Notes: generated by a model not told the origin, from the sequence alone. A stretch of 64,000 nt of DNA from Incurvaria masculella (GCA_946894095.1 OX335659.1:7571501-7635500), one strand, 5' to 3'. Shown: positions 22,705-32,512, counted from the first letter of the stretch. Program-made: numbers and translations.

Positions 22705-23590
22705 TCTAACCTAAGCTCTTCACAAACGCATCGGAATATGTGTTCAAGACGCTTGAATGGGAAAACATGGGTATCAACGTTAGTGAATATTGCCCTCAGT
22801 CATCTTCGCTACGCCGATCACATTGTTCTTCTGTAAAATTCCCGAGTTCAGCTTTAAACCATGCTGGAAGACCTTTATAAGGCATCGATAAAGGTAGGTC
22901 TGAAGATGAACCGGGATAAAACCATGGTCATGGCGACTGAAGGTATGACGGGAGGACAAATCGTTATCGACGTAGAAGTGATCGAACAGGTTGAACTGTA
23001 CGTATATCTCGGTCAAATCCTGCGGCTTCGTATACAAGGACTGTCTTTGGAGGTTGAGCGACGGATTCATCTGGGTTGGGCTGCCTTCGGAAAGCTTAAA
23101 TTCGCTCTAAGGTCTGACCTTCCGTAGAAATTTAAAGACCCAAACATATGACCAGTGCGTCCTCCCGGTTATGACATGACGTACGGGTGTGAAACGTGGA
23201 CTCTGACGGTCGCCGTTGTCCAAAGGTTAAAAGTTGCCCAGCGAGCAATGGAGCGAGCCATGCTGGGAATATCGCTACGGGATATGGTACGTAAAGAGGC
23301 AATCCGCCGACGTACCAAAGTAGTCGATATTGGACACCGGGTGGCTAAGCTCAAATAGCAGTGGGCTGGTCACGTCAGCCGAAGAGACGACGACCGTTGG
23401 AGTTACCGTGTCCTACACTGGCGGCCGTGAACAGGCAAACGGAGTGTGGGAAGACCACTCGCCAGGTGGGAAGATGAGACAAGTGCGTCGGCGGAAAGCA
23501 GTGGTTCCGTACCGCTGAGGGCCGTGAGGACTGGAGAAGGATTGGAGAGGCGTATGTCCAGCAGTGGACGCAAACACGCTGACTGACTGA
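22705..23590 (+). pseudogene. RTE-clade LINE fragment, downstream part
   Basis: The RTE reverse transcriptase continues: KVGLKMNRDKTMVM (near 22893), VELYVYLGQI (near 22990), VERRIHLGWAAFGKL (near 23052), TYGCETWTLT (near 23180), IRRRTKVVDIGHRVA (near 23300), and a GREDWRRIGEAYVQQ end near 23525. Frames shift at least near 23127-23155 and 23358. It is the continuation of 21240-21562 across the nested LINE. Confidence 0.8.
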
Positions 23591-23594
23591 CCGA

Positions 23595-24560
23595 CATTGC
23601 GAAAATTGTACCCATGTTCTCGAAGCACAGGGTCCATTTCGGTGAAGATATGGTCCTTGTCACACAACCGCTGTGCTCTGAGTCTCAATGCTCTTGCGAC
23701 CGATTCCAAATGCACCCACACAAATGCACCAAAATGAGCATGATGCGAAGTAGCTTGTACACAACGATTTGTGTGTGTCGGCTTGCGGTACACTGTGTGG
23801 CTTAGGATTCCATCCAATCGTCGAGCAACAAGTACTTCCAAGAACGCCAAAGTGCCTACCTTCTCACAATCTACTGTATATTTTAAATTTGTGTGAACCT
23901 AATTAAGATGAGAGATGAGAGCGTGGAGTGATTGGCGACCATGTGACCAGATTGAAATCACGTCACCCAAGTACCGTACCCAAAACATTGACTTAAGAGG
24001 TGAAGTTTGCAATGTGCGGTGTTCCAGCGGTTCCATGAAAAGGTTTGCCACCACTGGTGTCACTGGTGATCCCATTGCTACAGCTTCTCGCTGGATGTAG
24101 TATTGTCCTTGCCACAGAAAGTATGTCGTAGTGAGCCAATATGGCAGGAGCTTGACGCACTCAGTGTCGATGTCGTTGCTGATGACTAAGTTTCTGATGA
24201 TGTCGAGGGACTCTTGGACTGGTACGTCTGTATACAGCGACTCGATGTCAAAGCTCACTAATAGATCCATGCATGCCAACTTCAATGTAGACAACAATTC
24301 CACAAAATGGGCCGAATCTTTAACGTAGGACGACGTCTTGCCAGACAGGGGTTGAAATATTGTGGCGACATGTGTAGCGAGGAGGTAGGTAGGAGCATTT
24401 ATCTGGCTGACTATTGGTCCAAGGGGGTTCCCGTCTTTGTGAATTTGAGGAAGACCGTAGAAGCGCTACCACCGCATTTCCGCTACCACCTCGACCCACA
24501 CCTATGACTTACGACCACGGCGAGCGTAGTTGTCAGTCGTCTGCTGCGTATGAACGTGGC
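23595..24560 (-). pseudogene. Penelope-like element, reverse-transcriptase fragment
   Basis: Minus-strand frames give a Penelope-like order: RFYGLPQIHKDG near 24450, a GPIVSQINAPTYLLA line near 24400, SFDIESLYTDVPVQESL near 24255-24205, AVAMGSPVTPVVANLFMEPL near 24080-24025, RYLGDVISIW near 23970, and the downstream VYRKPTHTNRC near 23790. The catalytic YxDD box reads YLGD, so one Asp is lost. A frameshift separates the two main frames near 23850-23900. The GIY-YIG endonuclease that autonomous Penelope elements carry is not seen. Its 3' side abuts the end of the RTE copy. Confidence 0.8.
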
Positions 24561-24609
24561 GAACAACCTCATTGACAACAGGCTGAACGATCAGCTCGAT
24601 ACGTCGGCG

Positions 24610-25640
24610 AATGTCTCCTCCCGCCGCGTGAAAAGCCATAACAATTTTCAAATATATTTAACGACCACGGTAACCCCAAAAGTATCACAAGTAACGTTAT
24701 TTCTTTAGTTATAGCTGAAGATAGATCATTTGCTGTATTTAATACATCACAATTTACATTACGTATTTGGGTCCCCAGTGCATTAAACTCGTTTTACTGT
24801 CATTTAAAAGTAGGTTATTGGCTTCACACCATAATTTAAGTGAGTTCATAGCTTGTATAAAGGACTCCGGTAGTTCTGATATACGATTTTTTGAAATTGA
24901 TGATTTTTCATCCGCAAATAAAATCATATCATTATCTGTTGCGATGCAGCTTGAAATATAATTTTTTACAACATATAAAACCACGGTCTTAGAACTGAAC
25001 CCTGCGGTATACCTATAGTGATTGATTCTACATCAGACTTAGTACCGTTTACTTCACAATTTTGTTGTCTATTTAATATATATAATTTACAAATACCTCA
25101 TTTATTTTCCCTAACACCATTTCTAGTGTTCTAGTTTTCCTGGAAGTATTTTGTGATCTACACAATCAAAAGCTTTTCATACATCACAGAAAATGCCGTA
25201 GGTGCTCATAGATTTAACTAGAGAAGTTAAAATAGATATTAACATCAAGGCAATGGCATCTCCTGTTGACCTACACTTACGAAATCCGAATTGATTATAA
25301 TTAATAACACTGTGAATGTAAGGACACAGGCCGATAATTTTCAACATCATTATGAGATCCCTTTTTAAGCAATGGTATTACCCTAGTAATTTTTAATAAG
25401 TCTGGAAATGTGCCATTTTAAATACAATTCTAAGAGGTTCTATAATACTGCCCCATATGGACTTTAACAGATTAGTAGATATGTTCCATAAACCATGCGG
25501 TCCTTTGGACTTAAGGTCTCTGTTACTTTTTGAATCTCAGAACAGCTAACAGATTCAAAAGTGACAGACTTCTTATTGCGTGGTAAAAATATTTTGAGTT
25601 GCTCTAATGCGAGATTTACAATTTATTGGATGTATTTAGT
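24610..25640 (-). pseudogene. Degenerate LINE reverse-transcriptase fragment
   Basis: Minus-strand pieces read PLLKKGSHNDVENYRPVSL (near 25360), FGFRKCRSTGDAIAL (near 25285), a FCDV-KAFDCVDHK line (near 25180) and MILFADEKSS (near 24920, normally FADD). Frames are broken many times. It resembles Jockey/CR1-group reverse transcriptases, different from the copy at 21563-22700 in several motifs. Confidence 0.7.
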
Positions 25641-25711
25641 TGTATCTTGCGCGACAGAAGAAAAATATTTGTTGAAATGAATTTTTTTGCAACCATTGCA
25701 CCCAAACTATC

Positions 25712-26293
25712 AATATATCACAAATATTTCATTTTGTTTTTTTTTTACCTATCCAAGGTGAGTTCAGATCAATAAAAACATCACCGGTTCATAGATATAC
25801 ATATAACAAAACTGTTATATTATATTAATTTAACAATTGATGAATATAAGAACTGGGCGCATCCGACGTTCAACATGGCCGCGTAGGAAACGTGCCAGGC
25901 TGAGGGCAGCCAACCTAATTTTTTTATGAAGTATGTTCATAGGACTATCGAATGGTGGTATGGTCATCTTGTTACTCGATGACGTATTTTTTTTATTTTT
26001 CGACATTTTAAAACCGGCCAACCTCAGAACGTGCCAGGGTAGGACGAGCCAACCTACTTTTTTTTAGCTTTTCTTGATGACCTTTACCGATTGTGCTAGG
26101 TCTCATGTTGTTACTCGATGACGTTAAATTCTACCAAAAAAGTGATTTAATATTACCTACTGCACAAAACGTTCCAGGTTAGGGTCAGGCAACCTAGTAT
26201 TTTTAGGAAGCCTATTCTAATCCGCACAACCACAAATGGGTCCCATGTTGTTACTCGATGACGTAGGGTTGACTACGGTCCGCTCTCGTACTA
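25712..26293 (-). repeat. Right terminal inverted repeat, mirrored units
   Basis: This is the reverse complement of 17963-18545 with scattered substitutions. The reversed header TGTTACTCGATGACGT ends at 25985, 26124 and 26264, giving the same spacing of about 140 bp. Differences from the left arm include ACCATGGGA against AACATGGGA in the outermost unit. Confidence 0.85.
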
Positions 26294-26296
26294 TCT

Positions 26297-26580
26297 ATAG
26301 TGTGGCGCAATATCAAAAGATTCCGGTCCTCGTGTGTCGAAAACAACTCATCGCGCCCTACCACTACATCTTGGAAAGACACGTTTCTCAATAAACTGGC
26401 CCCACCCTCGGTTCCTCATCTGAGCGATCTACCGCGTACTTATTCCTTTGCCACCTCCCATTTAGTTGACACGTTGACCAGCCCATTTTCCCTCCGAGAA
26501 CTTAAAATTGTTCTCAGTCATGTAAAGGATACTTCCCCAGGTTTGGATGGGATCCCTTACTCTTTCCTTAGTAAGATCAA
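26297..26580 (+). CDS. LINE ORF2, part 2: start of reverse transcriptase
   Basis: About 95 codons between the two insertions continue the ORF2 frame. SPGLDGIPYSFLSK near the end is the typical entry to the reverse-transcriptase domain (S-GxDGI-Y). The segment is cut at 26580 by the left LTR of a BEL/Pao element; ATCAA at 26576-26580 is repeated at 32508-32512. Reading resumes in frame at 32513. Confidence 0.85.
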
Positions 26581-26726
26581 TGTAGAAGATCGCTGGCTGG
26601 ACAGAAGAAAAAAATTATGAAGTTTTGTATTCGAATTTGACATTAAAATTTTATTATATAGTTGTTGGTGAAAAGCTGAGCATCGAAGAATTTTATTGCA
26701 GACCTCTGCCGATCCTATCGCCAACA
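26581..26726 (+). repeat. BEL-1 5' LTR
   Basis: It begins TGTAGAAGATCGCTGG and ends ATCGCCAACA. It is identical base for base to 32362-32507 by my reading. At 146 bp it is short for a BEL element. Confidence 0.93.
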
Positions 26727-26728
26727 AA

Positions 26729-26746
26729 TGGTCCTTCAGCCGAATT
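26729..26746 (+). promoter_or_regulatory. BEL-1 putative primer-binding site
   Basis: TGGTCCTTCAGCCGAATT begins two bases after the LTR. It starts with TGG, the complement of a tRNA CCA end, at the expected place. I cannot name the tRNA with confidence. Confidence 0.6.
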
Positions 26747-26762
26747 GAGGTCTGTAGCAATC

Positions 26763-29657
26763 ATGCAGCGCAGTCCGATCGTGACACGCAAGACTGCGAA
26801 ACAATTCGCCACAGAGAGAGAGCTCGACGTCGTCGCTGTCGCGCCTGCTGTTTCCGCCGCCGCCGCCACCCCCGCAGCCGCGACTGCCGGCACGTCGAGT
26901 ACCGTCCCACCCCCGCCGCTATTTATGCCGCGCACTGAGCATGGGGATGTGGCACCCGGAGTCTTCACCTCGCCGCAGGACTCCGTCTGTCTCTATGGGC
27001 CCGCCGTCGGTGATACATACACTGACAGATCGTCAGCCGGACGATCCGTAAGAGAATTAGATACGTCATCACAATTCTCAATAGGTAAAAAGAAATCAGC
27101 TTATCTCCGAAAGCTAATAACACTACGCGCTATGGAAGAAGCCGCGATCCTTGAAAAAGATCTAATAAAACAAAAAGAAGCCGTTGAGCTAGCCAAGATC
27201 GACGCGCAAGAAGAAGAGTGGTCCAAACGTTCCAATGTACCACATTCACGGACGGACGATGTTGTAAGTAAGCATTCAAGTGTGAAAAGTTGGCTAGAAA
27301 ATAATAATACGCCGTATCCTACCGCACCAGACGAAATGGTTGTCCAACAAAAGATACCATCGTTGCATCGCGATATGTCACCACGCAGGCCGCTTGCCTG
27401 CGCCCGTTCCAACACACCGCGTGACAACGCAAGGAACGAGCAATTGGCTGGCAACCCCCATGACATTATGAATAGCTTAGCCAAAATTAATACAACACGA
27501 GAGGAGAAGCTTGACTATAGAGCTGTTTGTCGTACGCTACCTACCTTTGGAGGCGCCATAGGTGAATGGATGTCTTTTAAACGTGCCTATGAAGATTCCA
27601 AGTTGCACGGACGCTTCACCAAAGAAGAGAATCTTGCACGGCTGCGACTAAGCCTACGAGATCAAGCCAGAGAAGCTGTATCTACGCTATTATCATGCGC
27701 TGACGATCCAGATGATATAGTTAATACGCTAGAGGAACAATTCGCCCACCCAACCCTTCTAGTAGATGAACAAGTGCACAAGATCCTTGCTTTGCCCAAG
27801 CTACCGCTGGAATTTCGTGCAGAGCTACCAAATTTTGCTTCGATAGTTTACAATGCCGTCACCGTGCTAGAGAAGATGAAAGAGTATAATTACCGAATGC
27901 GATCAGATATCCATCTTGACGTTTTGGATAAATTTCCGATCACACTACATGCAATATGGGTCGACTGGGCAAGCAAGAACGACGATGGCGATGAGTCTAG
28001 AAACAAGCTGCTTTCTAGATTCCTCAGGATGGAAGTACAAAAGAATCGAAAATATGGTGCCGCACCTAAGGAAGTGACTACCTTCGCACCGCTTTCTATG
28101 AAAGAGAGAGCTCGCTCATTGGTTACTGCACCGATACGAGCCTCAAAGCAACAAGTGCACGTGACGCATGATGCAAGCAGCAACATCAGTAACAACTGTG
28201 GCATGTGTGATGGTCAGCACGAAAATACAAAATGCGACAAACTTCAGAGATTGAACACCGAAGACAGATGGGCTCTTGTTAAGGAAAAAGGCTTGTGTTT
28301 CCGATGCCTCAAAGGAAAACACCGTCTTATTGATTGCAGGAGCCGAAAATCATGTGGGAAGGATGGATGTACTCGCTGGCACCACCATTTACTACACTCC
28401 GAACCCAACAAAGAACCCATCATTACCCCTGCTATACCAATGGAGTCTACCGCGAAAGTACGTGCTGTCATTAATACGGCCGCCACTCAAGGTCGAGCAT
28501 ATTTAAAAATAGCTCCTGTCATGTTGACGGGACCAAAAGGGCAAGTAAACACCTACGCTCTGCTCGATGAAGGTTCTACGATATCTCTAATAGATGATGG
28601 TCTTGCCAGAAGACTTGGTTTGGATGGAGAGGAAGAACAAATTCAAATCCACGGGGTGACACATGTATCAACAGACACGACAAGCCGTAAAGTATCACTT
28701 AAAATTAAAGGAGCCGGTGGACGTGAAACGTTCGAAATACGAGCAAGGACTCTAGCTAATCTACAACTGAGTTCGCAGAATATTGATATTGATTTAATGC
28801 AGTATGGACATTTACGTGGGCTGAATGAAAAAATACTCTGTAAGGAAGCTCAGCCTGAAATATTGATTGGTCAAGACAACGCTGATCTAATAGTTACCAA
28901 AAAAATACGAGCCGGGAAAAAGAATGAGCCAATAGCTTCATGGACAGAACTCGGTTGGATAGTACATGGCTACAATGCGATGTTTAAGAAACAAAAAAAG
29001 GCCAACGACACTGTCTTGAATATGCAACTTCAAGAATTAGTTAAACAAAGCTATGACTTGGATGCACTTGGTGTGCGCAGTGGCCCTCGCATACATGCAG
29101 GTGAAGAGCGTGCGATGCGCATACTTCGAGAATCAACTCATCAGACCGAGAGTGGAAGATGGGAGACTGGCCTCCTTTGGAAAGATGATAATTCAACTTT
29201 TCCCTTGAGCTACCCAATGGCCCTCAGAAGACTGCGCAATATTCAGGCAAAAATGCGTAAAGATCCCACTTATGCTGCTAAGTACACAACAGAAATAAAA
29301 AAACTCATAGACAAAGAGTATGCAGAGCAATGTTTTGAGCCTGCCACTGAAAAAAGGACGTGGTACTTACCACATTTTGGAGTAGTGAACCCTAATAAGC
29401 CGCTGAAGATGCGCCTTGTCTTTGACGCGGCGGCGAAAGTAGGGAATGTATGTCTAAATGATTTTCTACTCACAGGACCTGACCTTTTGAGCTCACTACT
29501 GGGTATTATGATGCGATTTAGAGAAGGCCGCTATGCCATGACGGCCGACATACAAGAGATGTTTTTGAGAGTACACATAAATAAAGAGGACCGTGATGCT
29601 TTGCGATTCTTATGGCAACATCCTACGAGAGGGGGGGAGATCACTGAGTACAGGTGA
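26763..29657 (+). CDS. BEL-1 gag-pol, first frame: gag, protease, start of RT
   Basis: The frame is open from inside the LTR, but ATG at 26763 is the first start after the primer-binding site and gives a 964-codon product. An Ala/Pro-rich N-terminus is followed by a charged coiled-coil-like stretch (about 27110-27230) and the capsid-like region. Two zinc knuckles follow: CGMCDGQHENTKC (about 28197) and CFRCLKGKHRLIDC (28294). The aspartic protease has LLDEGSTISLID near 28560; BEL proteases often carry DSG or DEG here. RT begins with RLVFDAAAKVGN (near 29410) and TADIQEMFLRV (near 29541). The frame ends at a TGA at 29655-29657; the rest of RT is in another frame that overlaps by a few bases. 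Confidence 0.88.
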   Translation: MQRSPIVTRKTAKQFATERELDVVAVAPAVSAAAATPAAATAGTSSTVPPPPLFMPRTEHGDVAPGVFTSPQDSVCLYGPAVGDTYTDRSSAGRSVRELDTSSQFSIGKKKSAYLRKLITLRAMEEAAILEKDLIKQKEAVELAKIDAQEEEWSKRSNVPHSRTDDVVSKHSSVKSWLENNNTPYPTAPDEMVVQQKIPSLHRDMSPRRPLACARSNTPRDNARNEQLAGNPHDIMNSLAKINTTREEKLDYRAVCRTLPTFGGAIGEWMSFKRAYEDSKLHGRFTKEENLARLRLSLRDQAREAVSTLLSCADDPDDIVNTLEEQFAHPTLLVDEQVHKILALPKLPLEFRAELPNFASIVYNAVTVLEKMKEYNYRMRSDIHLDVLDKFPITLHAIWVDWASKNDDGDESRNKLLSRFLRMEVQKNRKYGAAPKEVTTFAPLSMKERARSLVTAPIRASKQQVHVTHDASSNISNNCGMCDGQHENTKCDKLQRLNTEDRWALVKEKGLCFRCLKGKHRLIDCRSRKSCGKDGCTRWHHHLLHSEPNKEPIITPAIPMESTAKVRAVINTAATQGRAYLKIAPVMLTGPKGQVNTYALLDEGSTISLIDDGLARRLGLDGEEEQIQIHGVTHVSTDTTSRKVSLKIKGAGGRETFEIRARTLANLQLSSQNIDIDLMQYGHLRGLNEKILCKEAQPEILIGQDNADLIVTKKIRAGKKNEPIASWTELGWIVHGYNAMFKKQKKANDTVLNMQLQELVKQSYDLDALGVRSGPRIHAGEERAMRILRESTHQTESGRWETGLLWKDDNSTFPLSYPMALRRLRNIQAKMRKDPTYAAKYTTEIKKLIDKEYAEQCFEPATEKRTWYLPHFGVVNPNKPLKMRLVFDAAAKVGNVCLNDFLLTGPDLLSSLLGIMMRFREGRYAMTADIQEMFLRVHINKEDRDALRFLWQHPTRGGEITEYR

Positions 29658-32338
29658 CCTCTCTTATTTTTGGCGCAACTTCGTCACCTTGCACAGCGAT
29701 TTATGTAAAGAACAGGAACGCCGATATTTACGCAAACGATTACCCGGAAGCTGCAACTGTGACGAAGAGGAACTTTTATATGGACGATTGTGTTCACAGT
29801 TGTGACGACGAAGATGCTGCAGTTCGGATATCCTCTGACTTAAGAGAGCTTCACAGAAAAGGAGGGTTTAATCTCATCGCCTGGGCAAGCAACAGCGAAC
29901 GCGTACTTGACTCACTGCCCGAAGATGCAAAGATAAAAGGTCATGTTGACCTTAGTGCTGACTACATGACTCCTGAGAAAACGCTCGGTATTATGTGGAA
30001 CCCGAAAGAAGATACACTTGGTTTCAATTTGTCAATGAACCGCGTACCAAAAGAAGTGATAAATGGAATATCAAAGCCTACTAAAAGACAAGTGCTCAGC
30101 GCTGTGATGAGCATATTCGATCCTGTTGGACTTGCTTCTCCTGTCACTATTCGAGGACGTATCTTTCTGCAACAAATTTGGAGAAGCGAGATTGGTTGGG
30201 ATAGCCAACTGCAAAGCCATCAACAAAAGAAGTGGATGAAATGGCTGGCCGATTTGAACACTCTTAAATACTGTGTCATATCAAGGTGCTACGAAATGGA
30301 AGCAGCACCGCGGGGAAGACAGCTACACACTTTTTGCGACGCTTCCGAATCTGCTTATGGTTGCGCATGCTACTGGCGGTACGAAAGAAATGATGGCACG
30401 ATTCACGTCGTGCTCGCTGCTAGTAAGGCAAGAGTGACACCTCTAAAGTCAATCTCCATTCCTCGCCTGGAACTACAAGCTGCTCTACTCGGTGCCCGCC
30501 TAGCAAAAACTGTCGTCGAGGAACATGACCGTAAACCTATGAAACAATATTTTTGGACGGATTCACGAACAGCACTCGCTTGGATAAAAACAGATCCACG
30601 CAACTTCAAGGCTTACGTAGCTAATCGTCTAGGCGAGATCGACGACATAACAGAGCGTGATCAATGGCGCTGGGTTTCCACTCTAGATAATCCAGCCGAT
30701 TTAGTCACAAGAGACGTTGGGGAGCTGCAAATGGACCCACATGGAAAGTGGTTCCAAGGCCCACGTTTCCTAAGCCACCCTCCCGCCGAATGGCCGGCCC
30801 AACCTTACATAGAACTTGACTACGATACCGAAGAAAGACAACGTGAATGTGTCACAATCATAGAAGCAACACAAGCAACAACTCCTGACGAGAAAAGATT
30901 TTCTTCGTGGAAACGTTTGCTGCGATCAACAGCCAATGTTTTATTCTTCGTTGACAGGCTACTAAACAAGGCTGAAACTATGTCCATGGAACATATGACA
31001 AAAGCAGAGATGCTACTCATAAAAAAAAGTCAAGAACAGAGCTTCCCTAAGGAAATAAGGTTGTTACAAAGTGGTCGCTCGCCGTCAGCCCCCAGCCGCC
31101 TAGGGGAACTTCAGCCTTCACTCGATAGCAATGGGGTTCTTCGATTAGATGGTCGATTACGGAAAGCCAACATTGAGTCGGACCTCAAGACGCCAATCAT
31201 TCTAGACGGCGACAATTATATAGCTCGACTACTTGTGCTCGATTACCATCAAAAGGCTAACCATGCAAGCCAGGAAATGATAATTAATGAGCTTCGACAA
31301 AAATACTGGATACTTAAGCTACGTCCAACAGTACGGAATGTAGGAAGGAAATGTCAACTTTGTCGCCTCCTACGAGCTAAAGGTCAGCAACCGCCGATGG
31401 GCGATCTCCCCACTGAGAGACTGGAGCATCATCATCGGCCATTCACAAATGCAGGTATTGATTATTTCGGGCCAATGAACGTTACAATTGGAAGGCGTCA
31501 CGAAAAGAGATGGGGCGTGCTAATCACCTGCCTTACGACCAGGGCTGTACATCTGGAACTTGCAGCGACACTCAACACTGACTCAGCCATAATGGCCTTA
31601 CGGAGATTTATGGCACGTCGAGGAGCACCCGCTATCATCATGTCGGACAATGGCACTAACTTTCATGGAGCGAATAATGAGCTACGAAAGGCGTACGCCG
31701 AACTTGATCAAAGCCAAATTCAACAGTATGTATTATCAAGAGGAGCAAAATGGAAATTCATCCCACCTATCTCACCTCACTTTGGAGGTGCGTGGGAACG
31801 TCTGGTTCGGAGTGTGAAGGTAGCTTTAAAGGCCACATTACGAGAACGAGCACCAAAAGAAGAAGTACTTGCAACACTGCTTGCCGAAGCCGAATATTCA
31901 GTTAATTCAAGACCCCTTACACATGTCTCCGTAGACCCCCGTGACCCTGAAGCCCTCACGCCCAATCATTTTCTGTTGGGATCATCAGCCGGTCTGCCTA
32001 CGCCAGGCAGCTTCAATGACGGAGATCTTCTGCGACGCCGGCAGTGGAGGACATCGCAGAGGCTCGCCGATATGTTTTGGCAACGGTGGATAAAAGAATA
32101 CCTTCCTACCCTCCAGACACGAGCAATGAAAGGGAATAGTCCCCCAATGAAAGAAGGAGATCTCGTCATCATAATAGACCCTGCATCACCGAGGAACTGC
32201 TGGCCAAAAGGACGAGTTCAAAGAACATACCCAGGCGCCGATGGGTATGTACGAGTCGTGGATATCAGAACTTCAACGGGAATTTTAAAACGATCAGCAC
32301 GGCAACTCATCGTGCTGCCTACCGATCCTGAGGAATGA
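29654..32338 (+). CDS. BEL-1 gag-pol, second frame: RT, RNase H, integrase
   Basis: This 894-codon frame continues the same polyprotein. The RT active site is FYMDD at about 29774-29788. RNase H has TFCDASESAYG near 30330. The integrase has its HHCC zinc region at about 31249-31368 (HQKANHA ... CQLC) and catalytic Asp at 31460-31462 (GIDYFGP), Asp at 31646-31648 (SDNGTNF) and Glu at 31796-31798 (GAWERLV). There is no initiator ATG at the junction, so it is a continuation, not a separate gene. The junction fits a single-base loss near 29656 or a programmed shift; BEL gag-pol is usually one frame, which favours mutation or a sequence error. Confidence 0.88.
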   Translation: MTSLIFGATSSPCTAIYVKNRNADIYANDYPEAATVTKRNFYMDDCVHSCDDEDAAVRISSDLRELHRKGGFNLIAWASNSERVLDSLPEDAKIKGHVDLSADYMTPEKTLGIMWNPKEDTLGFNLSMNRVPKEVINGISKPTKRQVLSAVMSIFDPVGLASPVTIRGRIFLQQIWRSEIGWDSQLQSHQQKKWMKWLADLNTLKYCVISRCYEMEAAPRGRQLHTFCDASESAYGCACYWRYERNDGTIHVVLAASKARVTPLKSISIPRLELQAALLGARLAKTVVEEHDRKPMKQYFWTDSRTALAWIKTDPRNFKAYVANRLGEIDDITERDQWRWVSTLDNPADLVTRDVGELQMDPHGKWFQGPRFLSHPPAEWPAQPYIELDYDTEERQRECVTIIEATQATTPDEKRFSSWKRLLRSTANVLFFVDRLLNKAETMSMEHMTKAEMLLIKKSQEQSFPKEIRLLQSGRSPSAPSRLGELQPSLDSNGVLRLDGRLRKANIESDLKTPIILDGDNYIARLLVLDYHQKANHASQEMIINELRQKYWILKLRPTVRNVGRKCQLCRLLRAKGQQPPMGDLPTERLEHHHRPFTNAGIDYFGPMNVTIGRRHEKRWGVLITCLTTRAVHLELAATLNTDSAIMALRRFMARRGAPAIIMSDNGTNFHGANNELRKAYAELDQSQIQQYVLSRGAKWKFIPPISPHFGGAWERLVRSVKVALKATLRERAPKEEVLATLLAEAEYSVNSRPLTHVSVDPRDPEALTPNHFLLGSSAGLPTPGSFNDGDLLRRRQWRTSQRLADMFWQRWIKEYLPTLQTRAMKGNSPPMKEGDLVIIIDPASPRNCWPKGRVQRTYPGADGYVRVVDIRTSTGILKRSARQLIVLPTDPEE

Positions 32339-32361
32339 CGGCCTCGTCATGAGAGGGGGAA

Positions 32362-32507
32362 TGTAGAAGATCGCTGGCTGGACAGAAGAAAAAAATTATG
32401 AAGTTTTGTATTCGAATTTGACATTAAAATTTTATTATATAGTTGTTGGTGAAAAGCTGAGCATCGAAGAATTTTATTGCAGACCTCTGCCGATCCTATC
32501 GCCAACA
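32362..32507 (+). repeat. BEL-1 3' LTR
   Basis: Identical to the 5' LTR, preceded by the purine run at 32351-32361 and followed by the ATCAA duplication. Confidence 0.93.
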
Positions 32508-32512
32508 ATCAA

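Larger units (their letters stand above)
17963..26293. mobile_element. 8.3-kb element with long terminal inverted repeats, no transposase seen
   Basis: The element starts TAGTACGAGAGCGGACCGT at 17963 and ends with the reverse complement at 26293. Flanking TCT copies (17960-17962 and 26294-26296) form a 3-bp target duplication, and the interrupted LINE frame is restored if one copy is dropped, so the borders are firm. The terminal inverted repeats are about 583 bp (17963-18545 and 25712-26293) and look roughly 95% identical by eye. The interior holds a foldback and fragments of RTE, CR1-like, Penelope-like and a further LINE. I see no DDE transposase, helicase or other mobility gene. It must have been mobilised in trans, and its superfamily is unclear: a 3-bp duplication is known for PIF/Harbinger, CACTA and some others, but the termini do not look like CACTA. 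Confidence 0.85.
26581..32507 (+). mobile_element. BEL/Pao LTR retrotransposon (BEL-1), 5927 bp
   Basis: Two identical 146-bp LTRs (26581-26726 and 32362-32507, TG...CA ends) enclose gag-pol. ATCAA duplications flank it (26576-26580 and 32508-32512). A likely primer-binding site starts TGGTCCTTCAGCC at 26729, and a polypurine tract GAGAGGGGGA ends at 32360. The order gag, protease, RT, RNase H, integrase and the motif spellings are those of BEL/Pao. Identical LTRs mean little time since insertion. It lies in ORF2 of the older LINE. Confidence 0.93.

Noticed and set aside
17963..26293. Classifying the 8.3-kb element as CACTA, Helitron or a segmental inversion.
   Set aside because: The ends do not read CACTA, long inverted repeats and a target duplication exclude a Helitron, and the restored LINE frame plus duplication argue for transposition rather than inversion.
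26625..26762. BEL-1 gag starting inside the LTR.
   Set aside because: The frame is open there, but the 46 codons lie in the LTR and primer-binding site and the same codons open a frame at the other LTR (32406). ATG 26763 is a better start.
32406..32512. LINE ORF2 part 3 beginning at 32406.
   Set aside because: Bases before 32508 are the BEL-1 LTR and 32508-32512 is the duplicated target, so that part of the open frame is fortuitous.
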